Of a stretch of 64,000 nt of DNA, positions 1 through 12,240 are shown in pieces. Made by a program: the position numbers and the translations under genes. The stretch lies in NCBI GenBank assembly GCA_028551475.1, contig CM052354.1:10375172-10439171 (forward strand), given 5' to 3'. A model generated the notes under the pieces. That model had not been told where the DNA came from. It saw only the letters and a program-made list of their open reading frames with translations, and ran no database searches. The DNA comes from Casuarina equisetifolia (taxonomy: Eukaryota > Streptophyta > Magnoliopsida > Fagales > Casuarinaceae). Each line of letters opens with the position of its first letter. Within the stretch, counting starts at the first letter, position 1.

Positions 1-671
1 TGTGTCTTGATATCTGCTTATAAACTACACAGCAAATAGAAATGCTTTAATCAGTTCTTATATCAACCCTAAAAGACCAATTGATAGATTGAGGTCTAAC
101 TTCAATTTGATATAATCAGTCAGAAATGCATTTATCCAATGCAATGCATGAGGTAATGCATGGCACTTCAAGCTTTTGATCCTTAGAATGGACAAAACAT
201 GTAACGCAAAATCCCTGAATAACGATGCAAATATGATCAATTGCATTTTCGCACACTAGTTTAATTCCGTGAGCAAGGGTATGGTAGTATTATAGAGTAC
301 TTGATTAATTCCACAACCTAGGAGATGGACATGGTTATAAGGTGTTGATATACCACCATGTTAGCGATTGCTCAGAGACTAGATCGTGTGGCAGATGATT
401 AGCTATGTTCCTAAGAATTTCCTGGCATGCAGTTGCACCAATTCAGTGGTGTTCTGTCACAAACCAACATGATCAAAGCTTACATTCCAAAGAGGCTGGA
501 CTATCTTGAAACTGCTAAATCATCTTTTCCAGCCTTTTTCATGAAAACTAGATGGCTCTTATACAGTAAACAAAACATTTGTGACCTAGTATTTAGGAAG
601 AGGGGATGTACTGTCAGCAATAACAGCATTAGCCACTACAAGGTTCAGTTGAGATCATGTTCTTTTTATTA
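1..671. repeat. Duplicated flank, copy A (pairs with 25019-25685)
   Basis: This stretch matches 25019-25685 in the same orientation almost base for base, with small indels such as an extra 8 bases near 150. It starts before the window and stops at about 671, where copia-1 begins. Open frames on both strands are short and are not recognised as any protein. In copy B the matching block follows an HGSNAT-like exon, so this is probably intronic or flanking DNA carried along in the duplication. Confidence 0.85.
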
Positions 672-965
672 AGCTTACTTTGTTGGTTGCGCGAAGTGAA
701 GAAGCACGCTTTTCAAGCTTGCTTTCTTGTTGCTACTAGGCATTCTGCTGTTGCGGGCATGGATTACGTAGGCAAGCAATTTTTCTCTTCAGGCGTGGGA
801 CATCAGCCTGTCCTTCCGAATGTGGGACCCTTTATGGGATTCAATGGGTAGCAGCCGCAATGCCCAAGCTTTCTCCCGCATAATTCACTTTAGGCTGCAA
901 AGGGGCACACTTATTGGCCTACATATCAAACCCAAGGGCCACAATTTCCAAGTTCTTCACTTAAC

Positions 966-3900
966 TTGAATCAGCTTCTAAACAGCTTGGGTTCCCAAAC
1001 ATTAGGGAATTATGAAGGTATGATGCTTCAATCACATTATAGTCATCCATGGATTATAGATTCAAGCGCAAGTGACCATGTCACATGCGATTTAAAATCT
1101 TTATATTCCTATTATCCATGCGCACCACAATCATTACCCATTAAGTTGCCTGATGATACGTTTGTTTATGCTACTCATGTTGGACACGCACAACCCACAA
1201 ATTTAATACACTTGACTCGTGTCCTTTTTATACCTCGTTTGAAATTTAACCTGCTTTCAGTTAAAAGGATTACTTCTGATTGCAATTGCATTGTTATATT
1301 TCTGGATAATTTGTGTATTTTTCAGAATCGTACGACTGGGCAGGTGATTGGGCTGGGTAAAGCGGTGCGAGGGCTTTATTTTTTGCAACCCACTCTTCAT
1401 GAGTTATCTTCTTGCATTGCACGCATCATGCATACTGTTAATTCACTTTCATCCTATTTGAATGTGAACAATTTATCTAGTGATAACATTAATTCTAGCT
1501 ACATTCTATGGCATAGACGTTTAGGACATAGCTCTTAAAAATGTTATTACACACATGGGAAGCGTATAGAATGTCCTGAATTTTTTTCTTGTTTTATTTA
1601 TCCATTGGCAAAACAGACTCGATCTGTTTTCCCACAACGTCAAACATTTAGTAAGGTTGTTTTTGACCTTGTGCATATGGATTTGTGGGGACCCCATAGG
1701 GAACCTAATCATGACAAGTCACACTATTTTTTAACTGTTGTTGATGATTTCTCACGCGCGACTTGGACCTTTCTTTTACGTTTTAAAGACCAAGTATTTC
1801 CCACCATTCAATCTTTTATTTCTATGGTTCAAACCCAACATGGTGTCTTAGTTAAACGCATTTGTTCTGACAATGGCACAGAATTTTTTTCCGCTGCATG
1901 TTCTTCTTTTTTGGCATCTCATGGGATATACCATGAGAGCTCTTGTGTGTATACTCTCCAACAGAATGGGGTAGTAGAACGCAAGCATCGCCATCTATTG
2001 GATGTTGCATGAACTTTAATGTTTCAGGCTCACATCCCTGCATGTTTTTGGGGAGATTGTATTTTGGCAGCTACCCACATTATTAATCGATTACCTAGTG
2101 CTAGACTTGGGAAGCGATCACCTTTTGAGATATTGCATGGGAGAGTCCCCTCCTTAGATCATCTGCGAGTCTTTGGATGTAGATGTTATGCCACATATCT
2201 ACGCCCTAGAGATAAATTCTCTCCAAGGGCCATACCATGTGTGTTTCTTGGTTATCCTTCTATGCAGAAGGGTTACAAAGTTTATGATCCGGATAGTGGA
2301 AAAATGTTTGTGAGTCGTGATGTTGTTTTTTATGAATATGATTTTCCATTTTCTCCGAGTCAGCCACTAGAATCTTCTCGTGATTCGCCCTCGGATCAGG
2401 CTGCACCAGTTCCAAACATCACCTAGTCATGCGATCCATTGTTTACTCCACCGGAGCCCTCTCCAGATACATCACAAACCCTACCTCAAGAGACACCCTT
2501 AGAGCCTTTTCCAGGGTTGAACACACCACATTCAGGTACACATTCTCAGCTTGTTAATCCTCCTCAAACTACAACACCAAATCAACCCTCTGAACCACTT
2601 GTGGAACCTTCTCCAGTACAGTCACCACCAGCTATTCGGCAGTCATCACGACCCACACATCCTCCCATTTAGACTACCGACTATATATGTTCGACCACCT
2701 CCATAGGGTCGAACAGTCACTATCCTATATCAGACCATATCTCCCTTGATCATTTTTACCCACATTACCAGAAATTTGTTACCTCAATCTCTACTGTTAC
2801 TGAACCTGAGACCTATCATCAGGCATTTAAGGATAGTCATTGGGTTGATGCTATGGATCGAGAATTATCGGCCCTTGAGGCTAATCATACGTGGGATGTA
2901 GTACTACTTTCGCCTGGTCGGAGAGCTATTGGATGTAAATGGGTGTATAAGGTAAAGTATCGTGCAAATGGTACCATAGAGAGATACAAGGCTCGCTTAG
3001 TAGCCAAAGGGTACACACAACGAGAAGATGTTGATTATGATGAAACCTTTTCTCCAGTTGTAAAGTCAGTGACCGTTAGATTAGTTATGAGCATTGCATC
3101 TATTAGAAATTGGTGCCTTCATCAATTGGATGTTCAGAATGCCTTCCTGCATAGAGATTTAGTAGAGGAAGTTTATATGCAACTTCACCTGGTTTTCCTC
3201 TTCAGGGGGAGCGATCAATATGCCGTTTGAGGAAATCGATATATGGGTTAAAGCAAGCCTCGAGGCAGTGGTATGCCAAGTTTACAGAGGCACTTCTTGC
3301 AAGAGATTTTCGACAATCACTTCATGACTATGCTCTGTTCACTAGACGGACTAGAGATTCATTCATCATCCTCTTGTTTTACGTTGATGATATCTTGGTG
3401 ACAGGAAATAATACTTTAGCCATTTCATAGCTAAAAAGGTATCTTCATTCGGTATTTCATATGAAGGATCTTGGACAGTGCAAGTATTTTCTTGGGATAG
3501 AGATAGCTCGATCTCCTAAAGGTATCTATCTTAGTCAACGCAAGTATGCGTTGGAGTTAGTCTCTAAGGCTGGACTTGGGGGGTCAAAACCTGTTGTCAC
3601 CCCTTTGGAGCAGAATCTGAAGTTAACCACAGTTGAGTTTGATGAGGGAGATCCTGAGAGGAAGGATGATCCAATCCTTGAGGATCGTGGACCTTTTTAG
3701 AGGATGATTGGTAGATTGTTATACTTGACACATACCAGACCAGACATTTCCTTCACAGTCCAGCACCTCAATCAATTTACACATTCACCTAAGCGTTCAC
3801 ACATGGATGCAACTTTGAGGTTACTGAAGTATATTAAGGGGACCCCTGGCCTTGGGATATTTCTCTCATCATCTTCTCAATTAGAGCTCTCTGCCTATTG

Positions 3901-4369
3901 CGATTCAGATTACGCGACTTGCCCTATGTCACGGAAATGTGTAACAAGTTATTGTGTTAAATTAGGTGATTCTCTTATTTCATGGTTGGCTAAGAAGCAA
4001 CCAACAGTATCTCGATCTTCAGCTGAGTCAGAATATAGAGCTATGGGATATACAATATGTGAGATCATCTGGCTTCTAGGATTATTTCGAGACCTCGATG
4101 TGAATGTTCCTTGTCCTGTTTCGCTATTTAGTGATAGTGAGGCGGCTGGACACATTGTGACAAACCCCATTTTTCATCAAAGGACAAAACACATTGAGGT
4201 GGATTGCCATTTTGTGCGAGAAAAAAATCCAAAGAGAATTATAAAGACTTGTTACATTAACACACGAGAGCAACCCGCAGATTTATTTACTAAAGCTTTG
4301 TGCAGCCCACAACACAATCATTTATTATCCAAGCTTGGAGTATTTGATTTATACAAATCTCCAGCTTGA
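966..4369 (+). pseudogene. Copia-1 pol remnant (PR-IN-RT-RH)
   Basis: The frame starting at 966 gives a retropepsin motif WIIDSSASDH, in which the usual DSG is DSS, then the GAG-pre-integrase LWHRRLGHSS (about 1508-1537). Integrase covers about 1605-2430 and keeps the catalytic Asp/Asp/Glu context (VVDDFSRATW, SDNGTEFF, GVVERKHRHLL). Reverse transcriptase covers about 2853-3430 with the YVDDIL active site near 3380, and RNase H covers about 3704-4369 (AYCDSDYATCP, AESEYRAM). The frame is broken by stops at about 1536, 2010, 2424, 2670, 3428 and 3698, and by a one-base loss near 3185 that moves the rest to another frame. It cannot encode a working polyprotein. Confidence 0.92.
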
Positions 4370-4376
4370 GGGGGAG
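4368..4376 (+). promoter_or_regulatory. Copia-1 polypurine tract
   Basis: GAGGGGGAG lies directly after the pol stop region and directly before the LTR TG, as expected for the plus-strand priming site of copia elements. The same nine bases stand before the 3' LTR of copia-2. Confidence 0.85.
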
Positions 4377-4612
4377 TGTTGAAATATATGATGGTGTTGT
4401 GGGCCATTTCCTTGTATTGTTTGGTTGTATTTTATTGGGTTGTTTTGTTAGATGATAGGCCCATTAGTTCTTTTACTTTAAACCAGAACTTTTGAGTGTA
4501 AAGAGTGTGATGTGAATATAGAATTAAATCCAGATAGCAGTCGAGAAACTTTCCCAGCAATCTCTGTTCTTAGTTTCATGGAGTTCTATATATTTTCTGG
4601 GTTTATTCAACA
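4377..4612 (+). repeat. Copia-1 LTR (236 bp)
   Basis: It starts TGTTGAA right after the polypurine tract and ends TTCAACA, a perfect 7-base terminal inverted repeat. Only one copy is present in the window. A primer-binding-like sequence follows it at once, which is the arrangement of a 5' LTR although this LTR also sits 3' of pol. Confidence 0.85.
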
Positions 4613-4812
4613 TGGTATCGGAGCGGGCCCGTGGGACCTGGGTGTGTGGATGGTATCATGCCACCTTATTCCTATGTGGGTTCCACGTCTATGACATAGG
4701 GGGGGCATGTTGTACGTCCCACATCGGAACCAAGCGGAGATCTTAACTTGCATATATGCAGGGGGGCACCTCCCTCCTTTGGCCATGGTTTTGGGAGTGG
4801 AAAGGGCTTTTC
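4613..4812 (+). other. Primer-binding-like site and junk between the LTR and the ClpP4 stub
   Basis: TGGTATCGGAGC (4613-4624) matches the usual initiator-tRNA-Met primer site TGGTATCAGAGC with one difference. About 80 bases on there is a G-run (about 4700-4706), followed by TGTTGTACGTCCCACATCGG, which has the look of the start of a different short LTR. The block ends at about 4812, where homology to the ClpP4 exon copies begins. It reads either as the leader of a second element sharing the LTR, or as the middle of a small non-coding (TRIM-like) element fused to copia-1. Confidence 0.5.
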
Positions 4813-4867
4813 TATAGCATGGTAGCGAAGTAGATGAAGAAGAGGATGAGAGTGAAAGCAAATCCAT
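4813..4867 (-). pseudogene. ClpP4 first-exon stub, unit A
   Basis: On the minus strand from ATG at 4867 the reading is [17 protein letters not shown], the same start as the full first exon at 15993-16447. Homology stops at about 4813, where element-derived sequence takes over, so only about 18 codons of the plastid transit peptide survive. The upstream side (4868 onward) also matches the 5' flank of the other ClpP4 copies. Confidence 0.75.
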
Positions 4868-5705
4868 GGCGTTGTCTGAGAGAAGAAAGCACAAGCCCGA
4901 GTGTGAGAGGAAAGCAAGATGGGTTTGGAAACGATTTAAGGTTCTCATTTCATTTTCTTGGGGTACGTGCGAAGTAAGGTTATTCATGTCATTAAATTTA
5001 TATGCAATTATAAAGAATAAATTAGTTGAATTAAAAGTAAAAATAAAAATGATTACTTATTAGATTATTTTGTCAAACGATTACTTTCATGTTTATCGTT
5101 ATAACCTCTTCAAAATTTATTATGTGGTTATTTTCTCAAAATATTAAATATGGCAAAAAAAATCACATTTAGTATAATATTAGAATTAATGGTTCAATTT
5201 TTTTTTTTTGCAAACCACACAATGATATTTTGTAAATGTGTTTCTATCAACATAATTGAGTTTGGAGAAATCTTTATCATGCTTATAACTAACATTAAAC
5301 AAAAAAAAAACTACAAAAATCTACAATTCGAAACAAAATCCCAATAAAACATACCAAAACCATCTTGCCTAGAATTTTTGTTTGAAGAAAATATAGTGCT
5401 TGTAATCTCATTGCGAAATGTTTCTTGAATTGGAAAACATTGGATCCTCATAGTTCCCTACTCACTTTTCCCCAAGTAGGCCAATTCGCAACAATAATGT
5501 TTAAAACATAAACACTAATTACAACATAGGGAAATAGTTAAAAAATGTGCATATTTAGCTTTTATGGGAATTTCAGCACATATATTACAAAAAACTAAAA
5601 TACATCATGTAGAACTATAAAATGGAATCATGATTGTTCATATTCACCCATCACATACCTTACCATTCATCAACAAATTTGTTCTCTCCATTAATTATCA
5701 GATTT
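4868..5705. repeat. AT-rich spacer shared by the three units
   Basis: No gene is seen. The sequence aligns with 26830-27609 and 40851-41640, so it is part of the duplicated unit. It lies between the 5' end of the ClpP4 stub and the 3' end of DC1-1, both on the minus strand. Confidence 0.7.
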
Positions 5706-7748
5706 TCATTGAAGTTCACTTCCTTTTTCCTTTTCCTCTTCTTCCTCCTCCTTTACCTCCTCCACTGCCTTCTCCTTTTCTTCCACTTCTTCTACTTCTA
5801 TTTCTCCTTCCTCTTCCTCCTCCTCCTTTACCTTACCCTGAGGCTCTTCTCTTCCAAGACAATTAGACTCTTGCCTCTTCCTCCTTCCTACTTCCTCATC
5901 AGCCTTGTTTTCTTGTTCTACTTCTCTCTCTTGTTCCTTCTTTTTCACCCCAACCCAAGGCTCTTCTTTTTCTTTTTTCTCTTACCCCTCCACCTTAACT
6001 TGAGGCTCTTCTCCTCCAAGATAATCAGAGTCTTCCTTCTTGCTTTTGCCCTCTTCTTCTTGCTCCTCTTCCTTCTTATCCTTTTTTTCTCCAAGACAAT
6101 TAGACTCAAATCTTGGATGAACATTTAATTTGCATTCCTTACAATATAGGGCCACACCCTTAAAAGGCATTTTGCAGATATCACATGGAGAAGAATCTTC
6201 TGTCTTTTGAATAAAAGTAAGAGGATGTTGATGATTTTGATCTACATAAGTTTTACCAAACTTAAGAAATGGAAAATTTCCAATAACACATTTGGGATGA
6301 ACACTAAAATCACAAATTGCACAATAATAAAACCAATTTTTTGGGTTTCTTGTTTTTTCACAAATTAGACAATAATCTTCTCCAAATTCATCTTCAACAA
6401 TATAAGTAAGTTTAAGGATATGCTTATCATACCGATGAGTTGCTTCTATTGGAAAACTTGAACATCTACGACATATGGCAAAACTACAGCGAGTGCATTT
6501 CAAATATCCCTCATTCCCACAACTTTCGCACATCAGACCTCCGCTCATTGTCAGTAAGAAGGAATGTGGGTGACACTTGTGTCGAAACCTTTCTTGGACT
6601 ATAGCACATTGGATGTCTGAGATACACACCCTGTCTTTAATTTTCCATCTATAAGTGAATCCATGACGATGACGTTTACACCAACCACATTCAAACGTGC
6701 CATCAGAGGAAAGTGCATGTGACCTCAAGTTGCAAGTCAATGGGACAGTTAAGAATCTAAAACTTCTGGGTAGTTGAGTGCAAAGATAATGAAGAAAAAA
6801 GTTGCATTTTATGCAACTATAAAAAGGAATCGAGATTAACTGCATACACCCCTCACAAACTGGATCATCCGAGGTCTCCTTATTGTTGAGAATCAAAGCA
6901 TGTTGATGGCTAAAATGTTGGATATTTGGAGGCAGACTTCTTTCTCTCACTTCAGAATTGATATCCTTGATTAAGCCATTTACAAATCCTTGACTAAACC
7001 ATTGATTGATTTCCACGGGTGCTGAATCATCGAATGCTTTCCCGTCCTCCAAAAATTGATACTCTCTTGCACACATCAAGTGTGTAGCATAATTACACTG
7101 TTGGCAATAATAGGCTGCATACTCGGTATTCAGCTTTAAAGAGCAGAGCTTACATAGTGTGTCGGCCTGCTCCTTCACCTGGGGAACAGAATATTTGAGC
7201 ACGAGAGGGTGAGGATGAAGTACGATTTTGATAGTGTCCGAAAACCAAGCACAATCAGCGTGAACCAAGAGATAACATATGCTGCATACGCATCTGATGT
7301 CCTTGCCATCCTCGCCGCACAATTCGCAAGTGAACTGACTGTCTTTCAGGAATTGAACGAATGCTTGCTGGTGACCATCGTCCTTATTTGCTGGCCGGTG
7401 AGAGGAACATTTAATGTGAAGGAAGAAATTACAGTCATTGCAAGCGTAAAACACGCTCTTTCAGCAATGTTTACCGCAAGCATGACAGAAACGAGTGCGA
7501 TTTGGTGCTGAATAATTAAGGGAGTGGATTGGGTGCAAGGGATGTTCTATCTTTTCGGGTGCGTCTTGGCATGATTTATGCAAGTTGAAGTTGCATAAGG
7601 AGCATTTAAGGTAGGGAATGGATGGTGGTTCCCCGCATCTCATACAAATTGCTTCCTTCTCTCCATCAATTTTCAGATCTTCAACGGAGATAAATTGCTG
7701 TTTGTGGCCGGGACCCATGCTTTCGAACACCTTCCGCCATTCGTCCAT
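5706..7748 (-). pseudogene. DC1-1: DC1-domain protein gene with an in-frame TGA
   Basis: The product would be a CHP-rich DC1 protein: repeated C1-like zinc-binding modules (His pair, CxxC, CxxC, HxxC). Plant members are tied to stress and signalling, but ligands are mostly unknown. From ATG at 7748 the frame is open except for TGA at 7461-7463 (codon 96), where the paralogue DC1-2 has GGA. The remaining DC1 modules follow in frame to TAA at 5982-5984. The same frame then continues as an acidic tail to a stop at 5706-5708, containing CLG repeats (SNCLGEKK, SDYLGGEE, SNCLGREE). No intron is apparent, which is usual for the family. A shorter product starting after the TGA is possible but would lack the first two modules. 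I call it a recent pseudogene. Confidence 0.85.
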
Positions 7749-8850
7749 TCTCTCTCTGATGCCAGCACACACAACGCAAAGGCTGGAATTGATAGAAAAA
7801 ATTATCAATCAAATTCTCTCCCACTCAACGTATAGATTTCTTTCTCTGCACCTTGAAAAGCTGTCGTTTTTCTGGGTTTTGCTCGTGGTGAAGACAAAGG
7901 TGCCAGATTTTTGGGGCAACAACAGCAAGAAAGAATCAGACAAATGAAGAAAGATGTTTATATCTGGTTTCGGTTTGACACTACATTAAAACTTATCAGG
8001 ATTTAATGTAATTTATTTTGACTTTAAGCTCACGAAAGTATTATAGTTAATTTAATTTCTCTCAGTTAAATTTTCCCAACGCTTTCAAAACGATTACAAT
8101 AAATTTGAAAAAAAAAAAAGATGATTGCTAGAATTAATCATAGTATAGCAGGTATGTTAAGAAATTTTGTTGCCTACCCTAAAATTTTGGTTGGATAAAC
8201 AAAAGCACAACTAGCAATATTTTCTTGTTAACTTAATTTAATGGAGAAAATCTAGATTGTCTTCCAAATTTGCGTATCTGCCTTCTTTAAGGATGCCAAA
8301 ATTTGAAGAATTCTCTTTATTTATTGCCTATATCAGTGAAAAATTTATTTCAATAGTTTTATAAAAACTTTAATGAATTTGGTACTAATACTCGACAGCT
8401 TTTCAGACATGAGGTCGGAGAAAAAGTAGTGTATCATCAAAATTTGCAAGCACTTTTTTTCACATATGTCAAATCACTCTTCATAAACGCCAAAAAATTG
8501 GAAGCGGAGCTCCTTCTTTTCCTCCGTTGTCCTCGTCAGTGCACACTTTCTTTTAAAACATCTATATTTTAGCTTACCGTGCTTAGTTTTGACGAAATGT
8601 GTTGGTAATCCAAATTTGCATTCCACTCATTTTTTTAATAAATATCAAAAGTTTAGAATAAAGCTCTTTCTCTTTGTCTGTCGTCTTGTTAATACATATA
8701 TTTTTTCAATTTAATGAATTTAATTGACAATATTCAGCACTTCCGAGAAAAGCTTAATGGTTAGAGTGGCATAAATAGATTATTTATCAACGTTATACCA
8801 AGGACATATTTATGACATAATACAAAAGTTTAAGGAAAAGGGTACTGGAT
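7749..8850 (-). promoter_or_regulatory. 5' flank of DC1-1
   Basis: This is upstream DNA of DC1-1, alignable with 29506-30700 (DC1-2) and 59274-59827 (DC1-3). Just upstream of the ATG the frame has no closer start, and a TGA closes it about 20 codons up in the DC1-2 copy. I cannot assign a TATA box with confidence. Beyond about 8850 the similarity to unit B stops. Confidence 0.5.
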
Positions 8851-8865
8851 TATTAATGTGAACAG

Positions 8866-9120
8866 CTGTGACTGTCAAGACTGCCGTAAGGGTTCAGCTT
8901 TCCATGGAGAGCAATTTATGCAGCTGCTTTCCATGCAGCGTGTGCTTTTACTTGAGAGACAGTTTCTCTTTCCTCATTTATTGTGACAATGGAGTCCAGC
9001 TCATCCAAAGGGGCCCAAGAGGGCCGTATTACATTCCAATGTATCTTCAGAATCGTATTTTGACTGCAGTGGCAGTGTCTCCTTCTTCATTTACTGTTAC
9101 ACTGCAGTCAAAGACCCACG
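8866..9120 (-). repeat. Dispersed repeat, inverted relative to 31060-31440
   Basis: Read forward, this block begins with AACAGCTGTGACTGTCAAGA and matches the reverse complement of 31060-31440 through several conserved islands: the AACAGCTGTGA core, TCCATGNAGA, GCAGCTGCTT, and CAGAATCGTA followed by TTTGACTGCA. It lies upstream of DC1-1 as its partner lies upstream of DC1-2, but in opposite orientation. No coding capacity is recognised. Confidence 0.7.
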
Positions 9121-12079
9121 AGGAGTAACTTTATTAAACATTGTAATAAAAAGAAGTAACTTTATTTTACAATTTGTGGGTAGAACAATCTTTGAAATTT
9201 GCTGCTTTTTCTTCTAAATTTGTTGGAGGTGCCTTGTACTTCATGACTAGAAGATGGAAGTTATTGTAATATGTGTAAATTGGGGTGCCTATATGTTACC
9301 TAAATTCCGCTTAATATATGCAGCAGATGAAGTCTGTTTCGTTTGAGGTCATGAACTTCTCTTTTTGTGTTCTAGTCTCCAGTCATTATGAAAGTTCTAT
9401 GCAGTCATCAAAACGAAGAGAACCATTAGGTTCAAAATTTTTCGTGTGTGAAGTACTACTTTTTCAATCCCTAAAATTGCATAAAAACTGTCCTCTATTT
9501 TGTCTTCAGTCAACCTGTTGCGTTATGACAGGGTCAAGTTATTCTTCAAAACTTTTATGACGGCTTCAGAACGTATAAATCTTGTTTTACCTAATCTCTA
9601 TATCTGACCAAAACAAGATCAGGAGCCAAAACTTTTAAGCCCACAAAGATAAGAAACAAAGTAAAGCTTAGATATGGTCCAAAATGAACCTGAAGCTGAA
9701 AACAGTAATATGCAAAATGGGTGGACAGTGAGTCTTTATTAACTCATACAAAAATATTATGGTCACGTGCAAAAGTGTTTTCCGTACATGTATCTGCACT
9801 TTCTTGATCTATTTATTACATTTTTTGCCCTCTTACCTGTAATGGTCATTGCCCAAAACCCCCATCTATGCTTATTAAGACTTTCCGTTCACCAAAGCTA
9901 CCTACCATCTTTTCAATCTTTATCTTTCATAAATGGCTTTTACGGCTTTCTCTCTCCATCCGATTCGCTTCATTTGCCAAGGCTGACAATAGACAATTAC
10001 GGTAGTGGCCCCACCTCTCTCTATTGTTGTTGTTTTCTTTATTGTTTACTTAAAGAATATGCTACGGCCAAATGCACGAGCTGACATTAAATGGCAGTGC
10101 ACCTTACTCTAGTTTCTGTTCATGGAGGAGAGCTTTTACACTGCTGATGTCACGATGACAAAAGTTTTAAATGATAGTAAGAAGTTGGTGGTTGATCTTA
10201 AATGACATACAAATATCTTGAACACTAACTGTGAAACTGATTAAAATTTTTGTCCAGTTGAATGTTATGGACGGTTTGGATCTCTCATGTTGCTCTACCT
10301 GTGGTAGTTTGATGGGCAGTAAGTCTTTATTTATTACCTAAATGTAATGCTCACATGTAGTCATGTTTGGACCTTTTTCTACACTATTTAGACCTGCTTT
10401 AAATGATGAGAAGTGCACACAGTTTACTGCATAATGGACTGTAAGAATCACTATTTCACTTATATATAGACAATGTATAATCTCTTGTTGTTATTCTTCA
10501 ATTACTACAAAAACTTGACACTGAAATGGCAGACAAACACCTTGCCATCTAATTTCAATGCAATTTACCTTTTTAAAGGATGCTTCTATGCGATCTTGTT
10601 ATCATTTATGTTGCAAAACTCTGCCTCTTAGCGTTCATGAATTCAAAAATGGAGGAGGGAATCCAACCTTCATTATTTGTAACTATTCTTGACTTGGGAG
10701 GTTGAAATATCTTTATTCCATACATATTTTATTTTGATTCCTAAATTGTATGAAAAGTTGGGGCAAATTGACAACCAACTAGTGACGAGTAACCAAAATC
10801 ATCTTCTTAAAACTATTGTAAGTTTTTATAAGTTCTATAAGTCCTTCAACTTTGCCTATATAACAAATGGAGAACTATACTTTTAGTTTTAATAGTTTAA
10901 ACCTAGAGCTTTATTTAGGTGAAAAATATGTCATTTAATCTTTCATAGAAAACTGAAAAGGAAGAAATTGTGTGGCCTCTATTTCCATTGTGACGAGCAC
11001 TTTGTTCCCAGGCACTATTGCAAGTGGTTGCTCACAATCAAGGGAGTTTAGTTGCAGGAAAGGGATGACTCAAACGCATAAATGGAGGGAAAAAAAGATG
11101 AAACAATGACGGAGAGATAGTTCCAAGAATTTGAATGTTGAGGATTGTGAAGGTGATCTGTAAGTTAGGGTGGAAGGACCAACTGGTGACAATTTTGGTG
11201 GATTTAAAGAGCACACATGATTTTATTCACCCCTAAATGATAAAGTAAATTAGGTTACTGATCAACAGGAAGGTGAAATTTGACATGAAGGTGGTGAACG
11301 GAGAGAGAATGCCCTATAAGGGTGATGTAGAAAGATCGAAGTTTTGCTACAGTGGGCGGGAATTCAACAGATAAAATCTCTCATAGAGATATTGTGAGAT
11401 TTTGCTAATCTCAAAATGTCATTTGAAGTAGATGGAAAGAAAATCAAATTACAAGAAATGAAGAATCTCTCTAATAGATGGGCAGAAGAGTAATGGATGG
11501 GAAAGGAGTTGACAAGGAGCAACCAAAAACTTCTATTTTGCATGTAGGTGGTGTTGGGAGAAGGTGGTATAAATAGATTGCTAGAGTTGACGAGAGACTC
11601 CTTGAGCTAAGGGAAGAAATGAGAAAGATTGCATCAAAAGCAAATTCAAAGTTCAACAGATAATAACTAAAGATAGTAACGAAATAGAGGAAGTGTTTCC
11701 AAAAGCCATTGGAAGAAAACAAGAGAAGCAAAATTCAAATGCAATGTAGGCTATTTGAGATTCTATGTTCGTTAGGAGATTTTTATTTCAAACACACTTT
11801 AGCACTATAAATATCAAACTAATATTATGTAAAAATACCTTTTGAATTAAAAAAATTTCCCAAAGTTGGAAGTACTAGTAGGTGTTCTTACTCTAGACAT
11901 TCTAAATTAAGGCATACTATCCCCAGGCATTCTTTCTTCAAAGAAAGCCCATAATTTGTGTATGTGAATACCACCGTACAAGGATCTAGAGGTTTAACTT
12001 TTGGACCGATTCTGATCATTTCATCCAGCCTCAAAGGCCCGCCACCAAATCCATTACAGGCTCGTGAATGAAGGCCCCA
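9121..12079. other. No gene seen
   Basis: AT-rich sequence with only short open frames on both strands, none resembling a known protein. There are no clear terminal repeats or RNA genes. Confidence 0.5.
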
Positions 12080-12240
12080 AGGGTGGAGGGGCTTGGAAAC
12101 GACTCGAGATATTAGTCAATCTTCTTGGCAAATGTCCAACGTAAGGTTATTCGTGTCACTAAATTTATATGCAATTATTAAAAAAGTTATAATAAAATTT
12201 ATTACTTATTAGTAGTTCTTTTGTCATATTTTTGTCTAAA
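12080..12240. repeat. ClpP4 5'-flank fragment
   Basis: The stretch from GGCTTGGAAACGACTCGA through AAGGTTATTCGTGTCACTAA matches the DNA just upstream of the ClpP4 first exon at about 16500-16680, 4920-5080 and 40905-41070. The exon itself is absent here, so this is a flank-only copy. Confidence 0.6.

Larger units (their letters stand above)
672..4612 (+). mobile_element. Copia-1: Ty1/copia retrotransposon lacking its 5' end
   Basis: A plus-strand copia element with the order protease, GAG-pre-integrase, integrase, reverse transcriptase, RNase H, polypurine tract and one LTR. No 5' LTR precedes it: sequence before 671 belongs to the duplicated host flank, and gag upstream of the protease is only a remnant. 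The left end is therefore a truncation or recombination breakpoint. In unit B the corresponding host interval (25685 to about 26790) is uninterrupted, so about 1.1 kb of host DNA was lost or replaced when this element arrived. It is closely related to copia-5 at 59828-64000, which has the same residues around the protease and integrase motifs. Confidence 0.9.

Noticed and set aside
5982..5984. Stop-codon readthrough as a real feature of DC1-1
   Set aside because: There are two stops (7461-7463 and here) and no supporting motif. Decay is the simpler explanation.
5630..6128. Long Leu/Phe/Pro-rich open frames on the plus strand
   Set aside because: They are the antisense of the GAA/GAG-coded acidic tail of DC1-1. 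The pyrimidine-rich strand simply lacks stops. The same holds for 41628-42026 opposite DC1-3.
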